From assembly GCF_943193125.1 (NCBI RefSeq), contig NZ_CALPCX010000002.1, positions 310,001-374,000 of the forward strand: a stretch of 64,000 nucleotides of DNA, in the 5' to 3' direction. The notes beneath the pieces are model-generated. The model saw only the letters and a program-made list of their open reading frames with translations. It was not told the DNA's origin and searched no databases. The stretch is from Adlercreutzia agrestimuris. Lineage in GTDB: Bacteria > Actinomycetota > Coriobacteriia > Coriobacteriales > Eggerthellaceae. The position numbers were made by a program, and so were the translations under genes. Shown in pieces: positions 17,310 to 25,639 of this stretch (the stretch's first letter is position 1; each line of letters starts with the position of its first letter).

Positions 17310-18815
17310 ATGTCACTCGCCCTGATCATCGGTGTTTCCAAATACGAGTTACAAGGTGCCTCTGCTTTGCCGGCATGCGAACGCGATGCGGCTATAATGA
17401 GCGATACCTTGCAACGTGAATGCTTTTTTGACGCTAGCAATATTCGGGTTTTAAAGGGAACGGTGTCCCTCGCAAGCTTCAACTCGGAACTTGAAGTCTT
17501 GCTCTCACATGGCGACGATACCGTGGTTATCTACTTTTCTGGCCATGGTGCTTTATCTAAGAACCACGAAGTAAATCTCGTTCTTTCGGACGGATTATTG
17601 CCTGCTTCTTCAATTGTTGATTATTGTCGACACTTATGCCAGACGTCTTGGTTAATCTTCGATATGTGCCATGCAGGAGCCATTGCATTTGATGCTGAGC
17701 CTTTAGGAAGCCTAAACGCAAAAGCTGGGGAGGGATGTGCTCTATTTGCTTCTTGTGCCCCAGATACAGTTTCTTATATTGATCCAGAATCGCCCTATAG
17801 TGCTTTCACAAACATGCTTGTTGAAGCTATGCGCATTACGCGATGTAAAGCAGGCATCAAAAGCCTTTCAGATATCGAACGCATATTGCACTGTCTCGTT
17901 AAAAATCGAAATCAGAATACCAGGAACTACCAGCGCCCGCTTCTCCTTCACTCCTCGGTTGGACCAATTATGTTTCATGATCCGGCATACAATCCTTATC
18001 AATGGCATGCTGACAAATTGCCTGAAACGGAACTGTTTGAGGTTAAGAAAGTAGAGCCTTGCTTCGCAGATCGCAAAAGATATAGTTGCAAGGTTATAGC
18101 AAAAACACGTTTGACTCGGGAGTCGATAATCCAAGGATTGCCAAAACTAATTGAATTATTGAAAGAATATGAGGTATATGACACCGACTTGCAGCAGCGC
18201 CGATGGGAAGCCAAAGAAACCGAAGTGCTTTTCATCTATTTTGCTGCTAATGAAGACGACTATATTAATTCGCTCTTTCCTTATTGTGCAATTTGGTCTA
18301 AACAGCAACAAAGCGAAAAACTTAGACGCGGAACATGGTGCGATAAGGCCCAATGCTGGATAGATGAGCAATGGACTTCAAGTATATTAGACGAAGTGAG
18401 ACAACTCTACATAGAAGGGGCAGTATCGGACTCAGTTGCAATTCAGCAGGCAAGAGACATCTTGAACAAAGTAGCAACGTGCGCTTCCCGTGTTTTCTTA
18501 GCTGGCGACCGTTGGCTCGGAGGCACTATCAATACAGATGAGTTCACTGAAGTTATTAGGGCGAACCAAGAACAAATCGAGGAAGGTTTAGAAGCTGCTC
18601 TTCAAATTGGTTATTCATCCAAAATCCTAAGGCCACTTGAAGATCAAATAATTGATCTCGCAGGTGCTCTAAGAGATCTGCCCCTGTTTTTTCTAGGCAA
18701 TGGAAGGATTGGAAGAACAGAAGATAATCTCAGGCAATGCTTCAATATCACGAGAAATCGATTTGATAATGCTCGTATAAAAATTGCAGAAATTGTCGAT
18801 TCGATGGCGTTATAG
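17310..18815 (+). CDS. Caspase-like protease with long unassigned C-terminal domain
   Basis: 501 residues. The first ~220 form a caspase domain with the dyad in IYFSGHGAL (H79) and IFDMCHAG (C120). It is clearly different from the first caspase, with a different N-terminus (MSLALIIGVSKYELQGASAL) and CHAG rather than CHSG. Residues ~240-500 are a helical region I cannot place, starting near KKVEPCFADRKRYSCKVIAK and including VLFIYFAANEDDYINSLFPY; it is a candidate signal-binding or target-recognition domain. The gene begins 45 bases after the TIR-like gene with a weak ribosome site and ends before a strong terminator, so the three genes look like one transcript. Confidence 0.9.
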   Translation: MSLALIIGVSKYELQGASALPACERDAAIMSDTLQRECFFDASNIRVLKGTVSLASFNSELEVLLSHGDDTVVIYFSGHGALSKNHEVNLVLSDGLLPASSIVDYCRHLCQTSWLIFDMCHAGAIAFDAEPLGSLNAKAGEGCALFASCAPDTVSYIDPESPYSAFTNMLVEAMRITRCKAGIKSLSDIERILHCLVKNRNQNTRNYQRPLLLHSSVGPIMFHDPAYNPYQWHADKLPETELFEVKKVEPCFADRKRYSCKVIAKTRLTRESIIQGLPKLIELLKEYEVYDTDLQQRRWEAKETEVLFIYFAANEDDYINSLFPYCAIWSKQQQSEKLRRGTWCDKAQCWIDEQWTSSILDEVRQLYIEGAVSDSVAIQQARDILNKVATCASRVFLAGDRWLGGTINTDEFTEVIRANQEQIEEGLEAALQIGYSSKILRPLEDQIIDLAGALRDLPLFFLGNGRIGRTEDNLRQCFNITRNRFDNARIKIAEIVDSMAL

Positions 18816-19180
18816 CATATCTTCACATTGATCTATGGTGCTTCAAGTTCACTCATCCAGGAAGCACTTCTCAAGGTATTCACAATAAGATCGCCCAGGT
18901 CAGCACATAAATGAAAATTGCGAAATACTTGAGTACTAATTAGATACGTGTATTACCCTCTTGTCATGCCAATTCTATAATGGTTTATTTCCAAACCCGC
19001 TGCGCCAAATTGGCGCAGCGGGTTTGATCTGGCATTTCTTCTCTTAACGCTCATTCTCCAAATGATCTCAAACAGTTCCGGTCGTCATCAGGTCTTGCGT
19101 GATCCGATGAAAGTGGCACTCCCTCCTTTCGAGTGATTGCACTCTCGTTGCAAGCTCATCGCAAACGAAAGGAGACAGAA
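18816..19180. other. Intergenic stretch between caspase cassette and integrase remnant
   Basis: No gene seen. It holds the cassette terminator (18993-19025) and the ribosome site of the integrase remnant (AAAGGAGACAG before 19181). Confidence 0.5.
18993..19025 (+). terminator. Terminator of the caspase-TIR-caspase cassette
   Basis: Perfect 14-bp stem AAACCCGCTGCGCC / GGCGCAGCGGGTTT with a 5-base loop. It can work on either strand. Confidence 0.8.
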
Positions 19181-20112
19181 ATGAGCGTTTACAAAAACAG
19201 GTCGACTGACTGCTGGTGGGTGTCCTGCAGGTTCGAGGACACCAACGGCGTCGCCAGGCGAACCATCAAACGAGGCTTCAAGTCCGAAGAGGAGGCGAAG
19301 AGCTGGGAGGAGGACCTGAAAGCCTCGCCATACCTGAGGTTCTTCGCCTTGTCGCGTTTTTTGAGACTATGAGAGAGACGTCAAACCGACCGTGGCCGCG
19401 AGCACCTAGGTACAGAAGGAGGCTTTGCTCAGAAAGAGGATCGAGCCTTACCTCGGCGACACTCTGATCGAAGAGCTCGCAGCGCCCGACATCCTGCTCT
19501 GCCAGGATCTGATGCGCGGGCGCGGAAGAAGGACGGCTCGCCGTATACGCAAACCTACCTCCGATCGCTCAGCAACCAGCTCGACGCGATATTGAACCAC
19601 GCCGCCAACCATTACGGGCTTGTCCGCAACTCCATGAAGAGGCTTCGCAAGATAGGCAAGAAGCGGGCGGGCGAGATGAGGTTTTGGACGAAGGAGGAGT
19701 ACCTGGCCTTCTCCGAGCAGGTGTAAGACGATCCCGAGCTGCATTGCGCCTTCGAGGTCCTCGAGGTGCGCATAGGTCTCGCTCAGATGCCGCCTTTCCT
19801 CGAAGAGGAGCCGAGCTCGCTCATGTACGCGAAGGGGAGCGGCTCCCGACGAGCGCATATTCCCATTCACGCACCACAAGATGAGAAGGCATCTGCAAGA
19901 GGGCGCAGAGAGGGCGGGCTTGCCTAGATTCGTGTTCACGACTTGCGCCACAGCCACGTGTCGCTTCTCATCGATCTCGGATTTCCGGTCCCTGCGATAG
20001 CGGAGAGGATGGGGTATCCTCCATCTCCGTCACGTTCACCTACGCGCATTTCTTCCCAGTGCGCCAGCATGACATGGCGAAGGCACTCGAAATAGAGGAA
20101 GGCATGCGATGA
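19181..20112 (+). pseudogene. Broken tyrosine recombinase (integrase)
   Basis: Starts with an arm-type DNA-binding domain (MSVYKNRSTDCWWVSCRFED). Frame shifts and stops follow. In pieces one can read a core-binding part (NQLDAILNHAANHYGLVRN ... RFWTKEEYLAFSEQV, then TAA at about 19724) and the catalytic box HDLRHSHVSLLIDLGF near 19940, ending AKALEIEEGMR. The catalytic tyrosine region is damaged (THRLR-like part replaced, YAHFF kept). It was the integrase of an integrative element; the stop overlaps mobC (ATGA). Confidence 0.8.
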
Positions 20113-20384
20113 CCTGTCTGAAAGAAGCGTGCAAGCGCAGCAAGACGATAGCGTTTTGGGTAACGCCGGGGCAAGTCGCAGAGATCAACGAGACGGTGAA
20201 GACGAGTGACCTTACGAAGCGGGACTATCTGCTCACGCGCGCCCCGGAGTGCGAGGTGGTCATAGTGCCGAGCAGCCGGGTGATGAAGAACCTGCGCGAG
20301 AAATCCGAGAGGATTACAAAGAGGCTAGAAGCTCTCGCGAGCGCGGGCGAGCTGAGCGACGCCTTACTCGACGAGCTCAGGTGA
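20109..20384 (+). CDS. MobC-like mobilisation protein, perhaps shortened
   Basis: 91 residues: KRSKTIAFWVTPGQVAEIN, then LTKRDYLLTRAP and VVIVPSSRVMKNL, the pattern of ribbon-helix-helix MobC-like proteins that accompany integrases on integrative and mobilisable elements. After its TGA the same frame continues with protein-like sequence (LSGLMAAFARYGEEEFDAV), so it may have lost its C-terminus. No relaxase gene follows. Confidence 0.6.
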   Translation: MTCLKEACKRSKTIAFWVTPGQVAEINETVKTSDLTKRDYLLTRAPECEVVIVPSSRVMKNLREKSERITKRLEALASAGELSDALLDELR

Positions 20385-20525
20385 CTCTCTGGCCTCATGG
20401 CGGCGTTCGCAAGATACGGCGAAGAGGAGTTCGATGCGGTGGAGAGGATCGTCGACCTCAGCCGCGACTGCCGGCCTGTTTCGCTTGCCCCGCAGCCTCT
20501 ATTGTGGAATCTCTGCGAAAAACGA

Positions 20526-20637
20526 CCTTAGCGGACCTAAGCGAGCCTTAGCAGGACGCCCTCGAATAAGGGCATCCCTTCTTTCGAATACCATCGGATT
20601 GATCCGATCGTCCTAGAAGAGGAGGGATGCCCATTCG
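20526..20637. repeat. Iteron-like units plus hairpin, oriT-like
   Basis: Three 10-bp units (CCTTAGCGGA, CCTAAGCGAG, CCTTAGCAGG) at 20526-20555 are followed by a long hairpin: CGAAT and GGGCATCCCT (20563-20579) pair with AGGGATGCCC and ATTCG (20623-20637), with an inner palindrome around CATCGGATTGATCCGAT. The position just past mobC fits a transfer origin. The rest of 20385-20921 shows no gene. Confidence 0.45.
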
Positions 20638-20921
20638 GTTCGCTTTTAGCTGACATATTCATCCGAAAGACCAATTCGGGGTATCGGTCGATGATGCTCG
20701 AAACCTGCTGCAAGTTGTGGATTTCGGACTCTCCTAATAAAGCTTTTTGAGTTCGTTTCACGGATGCGCAGTCTTCTGAACCGAGCAAACGCACCCGTGT
20801 AAGTCACTTGCGCACTATTCCACTCAATATTAAGCCGAAATGCATTCTCTCAGTATAGACAAACAATACAGTCTTCACCCGGATGCATTTCGGATGCAAT
20901 AAGACCCACAGAATTTAAGCT

Positions 20922-21347
20922 TCATTTCCCTTTTTTCTTTTGCTTTCGCTTGGCTTTTTTCCGCTCAAATCTCTGGTCTTTGAGCAGCTGTTGTCGCTCT
21001 GCATTGTCGCTCTTAGCTTTTGCTTTTCTGCTCTCGCGTTCTTGAGACAGCGCCTGTTGTGCCTTGGTGGACACACCGCAACGCTTTACAGCCTTCGAAG
21101 CTTCTCTCATACGCCTTTTTGGGTTAGCGGCTTTCTTGGGCAATTCTGAATCTGCAATTGGCTCGGAAAAGTCCAAGTCTTGCCATTTCTCCACTACGAA
21201 ACGAAAAATCTCTTCGTTCGAAGGTTCTGCTCCAAACAGATTCTTTGAGACTGCAAGTTGTCCGTTCTCATTTCGCTCTATGACCCCCACCCAAAACTGA
21301 CCATCATGAAATACGGTCAGGGTGGAGGAAACGCTGACCTTCCGCAT
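20922..21347 (-). CDS. yjdF: YjdF family protein (DUF2992)
   Basis: 141 residues from the ATG at 21347, which has AGGAGG eight bases upstream; a start at 21389 would add residues without a site. The N-terminal half (STLTVFHDGQFWVGVIER ... FRFVVEKWQDLDFSEPI) is the DUF2992 domain and the C-terminus is a lysine-rich tail (FERKKAKRKQKKKGK). In Firmicutes such genes are controlled by the yjdF riboswitch, which binds azaaromatic compounds, and the protein is thought to help with toxic heterocycles. A structured leader lies upstream here too. Confidence 0.85.
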   Translation of the reverse strand: MRKVSVSSTLTVFHDGQFWVGVIERNENGQLAVSKNLFGAEPSNEEIFRFVVEKWQDLDFSEPIADSELPKKAANPKRRMREASKAVKRCGVSTKAQQALSQERESRKAKAKSDNAERQQLLKDQRFERKKAKRKQKKKGK

Positions 21348-21364
21348 GGCAATTCCTCCTTTAT

Positions 21365-21463
21365 GTAAGACCATGCGGAGAAGGGACAACCAAGGAGGCA
21401 GGTTACTGGTAGCTAATACTACGCCCCGACTACCCGACGGGGACTGTGTTTTTATCTCCGATA
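21365..21463 (-). ncRNA. Candidate yjdF riboswitch leader
   Basis: On the minus strand a TATAAT (21475-21470) is followed by a leader with a GC stem CCCCG ... CGGGG (21442-21424), a conserved-looking GTAGTATTAGCTACC block and a purine-rich end before the AGGAGG site. Its position directly before yjdF and the internal pairing suit the yjdF RNA motif; I could not run a covariance model. Confidence 0.5.
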
Positions 21464-21689
21464 GACAATATTATACCTCGCTATGCCCAATGAAGAGAAT
21501 ACCCAAGGCTTAGCCTTAAGCCGCACCTGCACCTACCGCAGCTCCGCAAGGTGAGGTGTTGGGGTCTGCTGTTTTGCAGGCGCCTTATCTTTCAAGAGTG
21601 TTAGGGAGCTGTAAGGCAAATCGATGGCTGTCTCGGCGCCAAAGCGGCATCATCGTCTCATAGTCAAAAACAACCGAGAGGAGAAACCT

Positions 21690-22061
21690 ATGAGCAAGGG
21701 AAAAGCAGCGGTAGTTACGGCAATTGTTATCGTCGGATTGACGGCGGCTCTTCTTTTTGTTGCTTCTGCGACGAATCTACTCTTGACTGGAGACTACTAC
21801 GTCAAGATTGATAATGCCCATATTTCCAAGAACGAGTCGAGCGGTGGAGTCGTCAATTTCAGGTCGGACGAACCGTACCTGTACAAGCTTGAGGCGGTCA
21901 ACGCGGCAGGCGATAAGACTGAGATAGAATTCGGAGCCTATCGAGAGCTGCGCCAAGATGCTCTCCTAAAGCTAGAGCTTCAGCCGATTCGCGGAGTTGT
22001 TGGATGGTCTGAAATTTCGGAAGACGCGCTTCCAGCCAAGGTCGCAGAAGCCCTCGGCTAG
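21690..22061 (+). CDS. YxeA family (DUF1093) small exported protein
   Basis: 123 residues from the ATG at 21690 (GAGAGGAGA site). One N-terminal membrane segment (AAVVTAIVIVGLTAALLFV), then a small beta domain with GDYYVKIDN and YLYKLEAVNAAGD, as in YxeA/DUF1093 proteins. Function unknown in the family. It stands alone. Confidence 0.75.
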   Translation: MSKGKAAVVTAIVIVGLTAALLFVASATNLLLTGDYYVKIDNAHISKNESSGGVVNFRSDEPYLYKLEAVNAAGDKTEIEFGAYRELRQDALLKLELQPIRGVVGWSEISEDALPAKVAEALG

Positions 22062-22203
22062 GCGACACGCCATTGCCCTTGTCCCTCGGCGCCCTGACAC
22101 GATCGCACGCAGTGTGCACGAGCTCGTTGCTAGTGGCGCGACGACTTGTTAATATGGAGCCTCAATTCTTCGCCACCCGCGCCCGCCGTTATTAGGAGCA
22201 CCC

Positions 22204-22467
22204 ATGCTTGAACATACTCCCACCGATCAGGAGCTGACGGCACTCGTCGGTGAGTCTCTTTTTGAGGTCTGGGCAGCCCTCTGTTCTGCCATTGATGAAA
22301 GATACGATATGAATCGCCAGTGGGCCGGCGGTGGTAAGGCGTGGGAGTACGAATACAAGTATCGCCGAGGTGGCAAAACACTGTGCGCTTTATATGCTCG
22401 GAAGAACTGCATCGGCTTCATGCGTTTGCTCGCAATCAAGCGAAAACCGAACGTTTCGCGAAAATAG
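22204..22467 (+). CDS. DUF3788 protein, truncated
   Basis: 87 residues. The start MLEHTPTDQELTALVGE and AGGGKAWEYEYKYRRGGKTL match DUF3788, but family members run to about 140 residues. Here the frame is lost after LYARKNCIGFMRLL and ends in a short unrelated tail just before the GNAT gene. A deletion or frameshift has removed the C-terminal third, so it is probably not functional. Confidence 0.6.
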   Translation: MLEHTPTDQELTALVGESLFEVWAALCSAIDERYDMNRQWAGGGKAWEYEYKYRRGGKTLCALYARKNCIGFMRLLAIKRKPNVSRK

Positions 22468-22479
22468 AGGAGGGGCATC

Positions 22480-22932
22480 GTGCAGTTCAACATCGAGAAC
22501 GTTGAAATCGGCGACGACGCGGGGCTCCTCGCTGAGCTGGTGACATGCTGGCGTGCATCGGTGGCGGCGACGCATACGTTCCTTACGCCGGATGATATCG
22601 AGCGCATTGCGGGCTATGTGCCAGACGCGATTGCATCCGTTGCGCATCTGGTTGTTTGCCGAGACGACGCCGGCGCAGTTGCGGGCTTTCTTGGCGTCGA
22701 TGGTGCTATGGTGGAAATGCTGTTCATCGACCCAGCCCTTCGCGGACGAGGGCTAGGGACGCTTCTTCTCAACTGCGCCACAAACGAGTTTGGCGCCACG
22801 CTGGTAGATGTGAACGAGCAGAATGACCAGGCCATCGGCTTCTACGAGCACTTCGGTTTCCGCACGTTCGACCGCTCGGAAACCGATGGCATGGGAGACC
22901 CTTTCCCCATCCTGCACATGCGCCTCGCATAA
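22480..22932 (+). CDS. GNAT family N-acetyltransferase
   Basis: 150 residues. GTG start at 22480 with a strong AGAGGAGGGG site. The acetyl-CoA loop LRGRGLGTLLL follows VEMLFIDPA near residue 90, and the C-terminal DVNEQNDQAIGFYEHFGF is the classic GNAT motif B. It fits the YjaB-like group of small-molecule acetyltransferases; substrate unknown. Confidence 0.88.
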   Translation: MQFNIENVEIGDDAGLLAELVTCWRASVAATHTFLTPDDIERIAGYVPDAIASVAHLVVCRDDAGAVAGFLGVDGAMVEMLFIDPALRGRGLGTLLLNCATNEFGATLVDVNEQNDQAIGFYEHFGFRTFDRSETDGMGDPFPILHMRLA

Positions 22933-23463
22933 CGGGTGTGACAGGGGACGGTTGCACCCCTGGAGTGCGCGATGCCCGGTTCGCTGCGCGTCTCCTTGAG
23001 CGGTGTTGGTTTTGGTGGCGCCCCGCATTGCCGATCTGCCGCTTGAGCTCCTTGGTGAAGGTGCGGGGTGCCTGGCATTCCCAAGAGAGCCTTATTTCGG
23101 TGCGATGAAGGGGATATTTCGTGTGACATTTGACCGCCTGGTACTGTTTTCCGAGTCTTGGCGGGAGTGCGACTTGTTCAAAATACGCCACGAAATCGGC
23201 GTTTTCGTCAGCGCCGCCTGAATTTTTACACCCCATACTGAACTGGGCAAACATGAAAACGGACATGCCAAAATGGGAGTGAGTTCAAAATGGTACTATT
23301 TTCGCCGTTTCGAGCGAAAAACACACCTGTGCAACTGTGGCGAGTGGTTAACCAACACCATTCTTTTGCCCGGTGGCTTACAGCTTTCCTCTAACGGAAT
23401 GGGTGAAATTACACAAAATTGCAAAACATGAGCTAGATAAAAAATGTCCTCTGACCTTGCAAT
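22933..23463. other. Non-coding stretch left of the first att-like site
   Basis: No gene seen. It contains one arm of a 21-bp inverted repeat (23277-23297) that recurs at 30463. The sequence is AT-rich and patchy, as expected of a junction between integrated elements. Confidence 0.4.
23277..23297 (+). repeat. 21-bp inverted repeat, left arm
   Basis: GAGTGAGTTCAAAATGGTAC plus T; its exact reverse complement lies at 30463-30483. It includes the 11-mer GTGAGTTCAAA, also found at 23569-23579 (reverse), 23674-23684 and 30097-30107. Confidence 0.7.
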
Positions 23464-23480
23464 TTACTCCCACTCTATGG
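23464..23480. repeat. Att-like copy of the guaA 3' end, leftmost
   Basis: TTACTCCCACTCTATGG, read on the minus strand as ACC ATA GAG TGG GAG TAA (TIEWE-stop), the C-terminus of GuaA. It has the same orientation as guaA at 37484. Probable attachment site left by site-specific integration into guaA. Confidence 0.7.
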
Positions 23481-23602
23481 TCGAAAGGCCATTTTTTTGT
23501 ATGTGGGGCAAGGCCATTTCCACCTGATACGCCACAATCCAACTAGCCACTTTTCATAACAGCATCGATTTGAACTCACTCAGATTTAGCGAGTTAACCC
23601 AT

Positions 23603-24022
23603 TCAAGATGGAATAAAACTGATTACACCGAAACTACCCCACAAGCTGGGGTTTCTTAGTGCCTGCGGACAAAGTGAGTTCAAAACGAGTTCTCGTGTTT
23701 TAAGATGGCAATAAATTCCGGCAAACCGTCTTTCTCGATAGCCAAAACTTACGGGGTCAAATTGACCCCGTAAGTCTGAACTGGGAAAACTTGTAAAAAA
23801 CTCGTCACGTTCCTGTTCGTCATAAGTGTAGACATACTCGTTATCCGAGACCTTGCGATAGTCCTCCATTGCGGTTTCGACATCGACTTCTCCTCGATGC
23901 ACGATGAAGGTCCATTCCTCCATAGCATCGCAGAGCCCGACTTCATACGTCACAGCTTCGCCATATCCAGAGAACTGAGCCACGAATGGCTTCTTGTACG
24001 CCCCATCAATGAGCACTATCAC
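23603..24022 (-). pseudogene. Unrecognised protein, 5' truncated
   Basis: 139 codons from a GTG at 24022, but the same frame is open and protein-like further upstream (YWKCDSGSGFTIDRRKIDED) without a start codon, so the gene has lost its beginning. It reads MIVLIDGAYKKPFVAQFSGY, then GLCDAMEEWTFIVHRGEVDV. No family recognised. The last ~40 residues are of lower quality and may be out of the original frame. Confidence 0.4.
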
Positions 24023-24196
24023 GCAATGATCTTCATCGATCTTTCTACGGTCGATAGTGAATCCGCTCCCGCTGTCGCACTTCCAATATCGGGCCTTCGC
24101 GCTGGATACCCTACGCGCAGCGGGCTATCGCACCGGCGCCATCTACGACAACGACATCTCCGGCACCCGCGAAGAGCCTTGGCTGCTTTACAGGCT

Positions 24197-25444
24197 TCAG
24201 GTGCTCGTCGGCGTGCGGAATACCATGGCGCGACTTTGATAATCCTGTACGAGCAGCCCCTTCTCGGCGAGATCGAGCAAGTCGGTGCGGGCGGTGCCGT
24301 AGGAAACGCGGTAGAGGTTCATGTGCAGCTTGATGGTGGTCTGGCTCGTCGGGTCGGCTGCCAGGCTCGCGAGAGTGTCCCGTTGCCGTCCGTTCAACTC
24401 ATCGTGGGTCTCCAGAAGGCGCTTGACCTCTTCGGGTATGTGCGGTTCAGCTCCCTGATTTGCGGTGCTCAGCCAGTTAGCGATGAGCTGGAGCTCATGA
24501 CCGAAGTTCGGGGTGGCATCGTGATCCTCGCCCATAATGGGGTTAACCTCAAAGTAATCTCCGGCCGCCTCGACAATGGTGGCGTCACCGTGCTCCCACT
24601 GAAGGCAGAGGTACCCGTAGGGTACCAGGCGGATGTGGGAGAGCTCGCGTGACTCAAGCGCCCAGTGGCGGATGAACAGCTCCAAGAGCCCGTTGTAGGC
24701 GCAGAAGGGGAGGAGATCCCAGATGATGGTCGACGTAGCTAAAAGGTTCAACAGATAGAGTTCAGGCTCGAGGTGTCGCGCGTTCATGGTCTGCAAGAGC
24801 GTGTCGATAATGCGCTCGGGCGGCTCAGTGTTGTGGGCGAAGGCCAGCTGGCAGACGGCGTCCTCGGCGCGGTGAAGTTGACTGGTCTTGGCCCCGAAGT
24901 GGGAGAGGACGTCCTCAATCATCCACGGCGAGATCGGATAGCGGGCATAGCGATCGATCTCCAGGATCAGGGCGATGGCCTCGGCAGCCACGTGCTCATC
25001 GTGGGATGTGGCCTGCCGTTGCCGGGTGGCTAGAGAATGTATAACCTCGTAGGGCAACGAGATGCCGTCGCGCTCAAGGGCGGCGGACAGGTCGGTGGAC
25101 AAGATGTCGAGAAAACGGTACTGGCCACCGCGAATCTGCTCCGAGGCATTCTCGTGGGCCGTGACCACGATCTCGCGCAGGAGAGCCCCGATGTGGTTGG
25201 TGAGTGAGCACCAGGTTTCCGCAGGTTGCTCGGCGTGGGTGTAGGGCCGATAGGGGAAACGGTGCGACTTCAGGCGCCGCAGCGCCTCGATCACTCTCCA
25301 CACTTCCTCAGTTTTGTAACCGGCAGGCATGGGGAGGAGTCGGAACTTCGACCAGTTCATGATCTCGTTGTCTGAGCGTTGGTACAAATGCTGGAAGGTG
25401 GGATCGTGCAGAAGATCGAGTAAGTCGTGGCTGGTCTTTCCCAT
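24197..25444 (-). CDS. Fic-like regulator with C-terminal winged helix, no Fic motif
   Basis: 415 residues from the ATG at 25444, which has GAAGGA upstream; an ATG at 25462 lacks a site. The body is helical. The C-terminus (LNGRQRDTLASLAADPTSQT then VSYGTARTDLLDLAEKGLLV) is the winged helix commonly found at the end of Fic proteins, but I see no HxFxDGNGR catalytic loop anywhere. It is divergent from the flavoprotein operon starting at 25640, which suggests a local regulator of that operon; ligand unknown. GC content is clearly higher than in the flanking defence genes. Confidence 0.6.
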   Translation of the reverse strand: MGKTSHDLLDLLHDPTFQHLYQRSDNEIMNWSKFRLLPMPAGYKTEEVWRVIEALRRLKSHRFPYRPYTHAEQPAETWCSLTNHIGALLREIVVTAHENASEQIRGGQYRFLDILSTDLSAALERDGISLPYEVIHSLATRQRQATSHDEHVAAEAIALILEIDRYARYPISPWMIEDVLSHFGAKTSQLHRAEDAVCQLAFAHNTEPPERIIDTLLQTMNARHLEPELYLLNLLATSTIIWDLLPFCAYNGLLELFIRHWALESRELSHIRLVPYGYLCLQWEHGDATIVEAAGDYFEVNPIMGEDHDATPNFGHELQLIANWLSTANQGAEPHIPEEVKRLLETHDELNGRQRDTLASLAADPTSQTTIKLHMNLYRVSYGTARTDLLDLAEKGLLVQDYQSRAMVFRTPTST

Positions 25445-25639
25445 GTTCTGCGATCCTTCCATTCTTGGCAGGGCCGTTATTGGTATATCTCATAATACTT
25501 GATTCGCTAAGTGTCAGAACTTGAAACTTTAAGTCTCAGTAATTGTTGTATTGATAGCTATGGCTTCGATTCCCACAATAGATCCACCGGTTTCTCGAAA
25601 AGATCCGGTGCTTCCGAGAAAATGGGAGAGGAGAGGCTC

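Noticed and set aside
20537..20794. 85-codon minus-strand ORF after mobC
   Set aside because: Covers the hairpin and iteron-like repeats; composition looks non-coding.
20817..20828. ATTCCACTCAAT, possible fourth guaA att copy
   Set aside because: Lacks one C of the conserved TCCCACTC core and does not encode TIEWE-stop; may be chance.
24057..24239. 60-codon plus-strand ORF with ALDTLRAAGYRTGAIYDND
   Set aside because: Texture is partly coding-like, but it overlaps the 3' end of the minus-strand regulator and matches nothing I know; at best a fragment.
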